This document shows positions 62,275-64,000 of a DNA stretch of 64,000 nucleotides, piece after piece (the stretch's first letter is position 1; each line of letters opens with the position of its first letter). The translations under genes were made by a program, and so were the position numbers. Source of the DNA: Scylla paramamosain. Lineage: Eukaryota; Arthropoda; Malacostraca; Decapoda; Portunidae. Below the pieces are notes generated by a model that was not told where the DNA came from, searched no databases, and saw nothing but the letters and a program-made list of their open reading frames with translations. The DNA lies in assembly GCF_035594125.1 (NCBI RefSeq), contig NC_087166.1, forward strand, positions 21,397,266-21,461,265, read 5' to 3'.

Positions 62275-64000
62275 ATGGCGACTCCTACACCAGCCTCGGA
62301 GTCCCCATCTGGGGAGGGGACCATAAATGTCCCCAGGTCGGACTGCCTTTCCGTCGACGACCCTAAGTGTCTTGACACCCCCCTCAACTTTTTCTTCATT
62401 AACTTCTGCCACATTCGCGGTCTAAGATCTAATTTTCAATCTGTAGAACACCACCTCTCCTCTTCTAAACCTCATCTTCTTTTCCTCACTGAAACTCAGG
62501 TGTCTGAGGCAATTGACAGTAGCCCCTTTTCTGTTCCCTCCTACTTTCTCTATCCTCATTTTCGATCCAAAGCTGGATGCTGCGTTTATGTGCGCAATGA
62601 CTTAACCTGCTCTCGTGCCCACGCTCTTGAATCTTCCGAGTTTTCCACCATCTGGCTACGACTACAGAGTCATTCTCATACTAAATTTATCTGTGCTGTA
62701 TACCTCTCTCCTAACTCCTCTGACTATAAGAAATTCTTTGACTACTTAACTTCCAAAGTGGACCACATTCTGACCCTCTTCCCTTTTGCAGAGATCTCCA
62801 TTCTTGGAGACTTCAATGTTCACCACCAGCTTTGGCTTTCCTCTCCCTTCACTGACCATCCTGGTGAACTAGCCTACAACTTTGCTATCCTCCATGACCT
62901 AGAGCAATTGGTGCAACACCCTACTCGTATTCCTGACTGTCTTGGAGATACGCCCAACATTCTTGACCTTTTCCTGACCTCTAATCCTTCTGCTTATGTT
63001 GTCACCCTTTCTTCTCCGTTGGGCTCCTCCGATCACAATCTCATATCTTTATCTTGTCCTATCACTCCAATCCCTCCTCAGGATCCCCCTAAGCGAAGGT
63101 GCCTCTGGCGTTTTGCCTCTGCCAGTTGGGGGGACCTGAGGAGGTATTTTGCTGATTTTCCTTGGAATGACTACTGCTTCCGTGTCAGAGACCCGTCTTT
63201 GTGTGCTGAGTGCATAACAGAGGTGATAGTGTCTGGCATGGAGGCGTACATTCCTCACTCTTTTTCTCGTCCTAAACCTTCTAAACCTTGGTTTAACACA
63301 GCTTGTTCTCGTGCTATACATGATAGAGAGGTGGCCCACAAAAGGTACTTAAGCCTTCCTTCACCAGAATCTCATGCACTTTATATTTCTGCCCGGAACC
63401 ATGCCAAGTCTGTTCTCCAACTAGCCAAAAACTCCTTCATTAACAGAAAATGTCAAAACCTTTCAAGATCTAACTCCCCTCATGATTTCTGGCATCTAGC
63501 CAAAAATATCTCCAATAACTTTGCTTCTTCTTCTTTCCCTCCTCTACTTCAACCAGATGGCACCATTGCTATCACATCTATTTCTAAAGCTGAACTCTTT
63601 GCTCAAACCTTTGCTAAAAACTCTACCTTGGACGATTCTGGGCTTGTTCCTCCCTCTCCTCCACCCTCTGACTACTTCATGCCACGTATTAAAATTTTTC
63701 GTAATGATGTTTTCCATGCCCTCGCTGGCCTAAACCCTCGGAAGGCTTATGGACCTGATGGGGTCCCTCCTATTGTTCTCCGAAACTGTGCCTCCGTGCT
63801 TGCACCTTGCCTAGTCAAACTCTTTCAGCTCTGTCTGTCAACATCTACCTTTCCTTCTTGCTGGAAGTTTGCCTACATTCAACCTGTTCCTAAAAAGGGT
63901 GACCGCTCTAATCCCTCAAACTGCCGTCCTATTGCTTTAATTTCCTGCTTATCTAAAGTTTTTGAATCTATCCTCAACAGGAAGATTCTTAAACATCTAT
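62275..64000 (+). CDS. Family B ORF2 (endonuclease + RT), open to window edge
   Basis: From ATG at 62275 ([11 protein letters not shown]) the frame stays open for 575 codons and runs off the window; no stop or frameshift is seen. APE-type endonuclease motifs in order: [53 protein letters not shown] (catalytic D-N), [11 protein letters not shown] and [13 protein letters not shown] (catalytic S-D-H). The linker carries [20 protein letters not shown] and [18 protein letters not shown] begins at [20 protein letters not shown] and [15 protein letters not shown]. It nicks target DNA and copies the RNA by target-primed reverse transcription. All catalytic EN residues visible are kept, unlike in the copy at 23155-26480. 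It is the likely autonomous version of family B if the off-window half is intact. Confidence 0.88.
   Translation, partial: MATPTPASESPSGEGTINVPRSDCLSVDDPKCLDTPLNFFFINFCHIRGLRSNFQSVEHHLSSSKPHLLFLTETQVSEAIDSSPFSVPSYFLYPHFRSKAGCCVYVRNDLTCSRAHALESSEFSTIWLRLQSHSHTKFICAVYLSPNSSDYKKFFDYLTSKVDHILTLFPFAEISILGDFNVHHQLWLSSPFTDHPGELAYNFAILHDLEQLVQHPTRIPDCLGDTPNILDLFLTSNPSAYVVTLSSPLGSSDHNLISLSCPITPIPPQDPPKRRCLWRFASASWGDLRRYFADFPWNDYCFRVRDPSLCAECITEVIVSGMEAYIPHSFSRPKPSKPWFNTACSRAIHDREVAHKRYLSLPSPESHALYISARNHAKSVLQLAKNSFINRKCQNLSRSNSPHDFWHLAKNISNNFASSSFPPLLQPDGTIAITSISKAELFAQTFAKNSTLDDSGLVPPSPPPSDYFMPRIKIFRNDVFHALAGLNPRKAYGPDGVPPIVLRNCASVLAPCLVKLFQLCLSTSTFPSCWKFAYIQPVPKKGDRSNPSNCRPIALISCLSKVFESILNRKILKHL

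Noticed and set aside
63049..63339. 96-codon minus frame and 63521-63733 plus frame
   Set aside because: Shadows of the long family B ORF2 that is open on the plus strand through the same bases.

Overview
The window looks like nuclear DNA of a decapod crustacean (inference). The grounds are one intron-rich animal housekeeping gene, very dense dinucleotide microsatellites, degenerate tracts of the arthropod telomere motif TTAGG, a tRNA-derived SINE, and many decaying copies of a few non-LTR retrotransposon families. No bacterial-type operon, rRNA gene, tRNA gene or CRISPR array was seen.

The only clear host gene is GTF3C3 (TFIIIC subunit 3, the TFIIIC102 / yeast Tfc4 family) on the + strand. 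It has 13 coding exons between 29492 and 57576. Joining them at GT/AG sites gives one uninterrupted 978-residue frame: an acidic N-terminus (exons 1-5), a basic patch (exon 6), then tetratricopeptide-type helical repeats to the stop codon. Its introns are loaded with transposable elements; intron 12 alone is 9.8 kb.

Layout. 1-4660: an intact 635-residue transposase-like gene on the - strand, plus a possible accessory exon. 4660-6560: an element with long inverted arms, carrying a SINE and a GC-rich hairpin tandem, followed by TTAGG-like DNA. 8190-13800 (-): broken retrotransposon family C, with zinc-knuckle ORF1 and an EN/RT ORF2. 14380-17130: two convergent broken copies of family A (CR1/L2-like). 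17190-20770: a possible solo LTR, a hAT end, a piggyBac-like element with TTAA ends, and long microsatellites. 23160-26480 (-): a family B retrotransposon carrying a nested second piggyBac-like element. 29492-57576: GTF3C3 with its intronic elements. 58110-64000: RT fragments, microsatellites, a 5'-truncated family B copy (-), a Harbinger-like end, and a family B ORF2 (+) that is open for at least 575 codons and runs off the window.

No new defence or metabolic system is evident. The most informative signals are mobile-element structures: two piggyBac-like deletion derivatives with TTAA ends (one proven by a paralogous empty site), an LTR family with exact 5-bp target duplications at two sites inside GTF3C3 introns, an intact transposase, and a roughly 2-kb inverted duplication. 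Family letters A, B and C are local labels; clade names are inferences from motifs.
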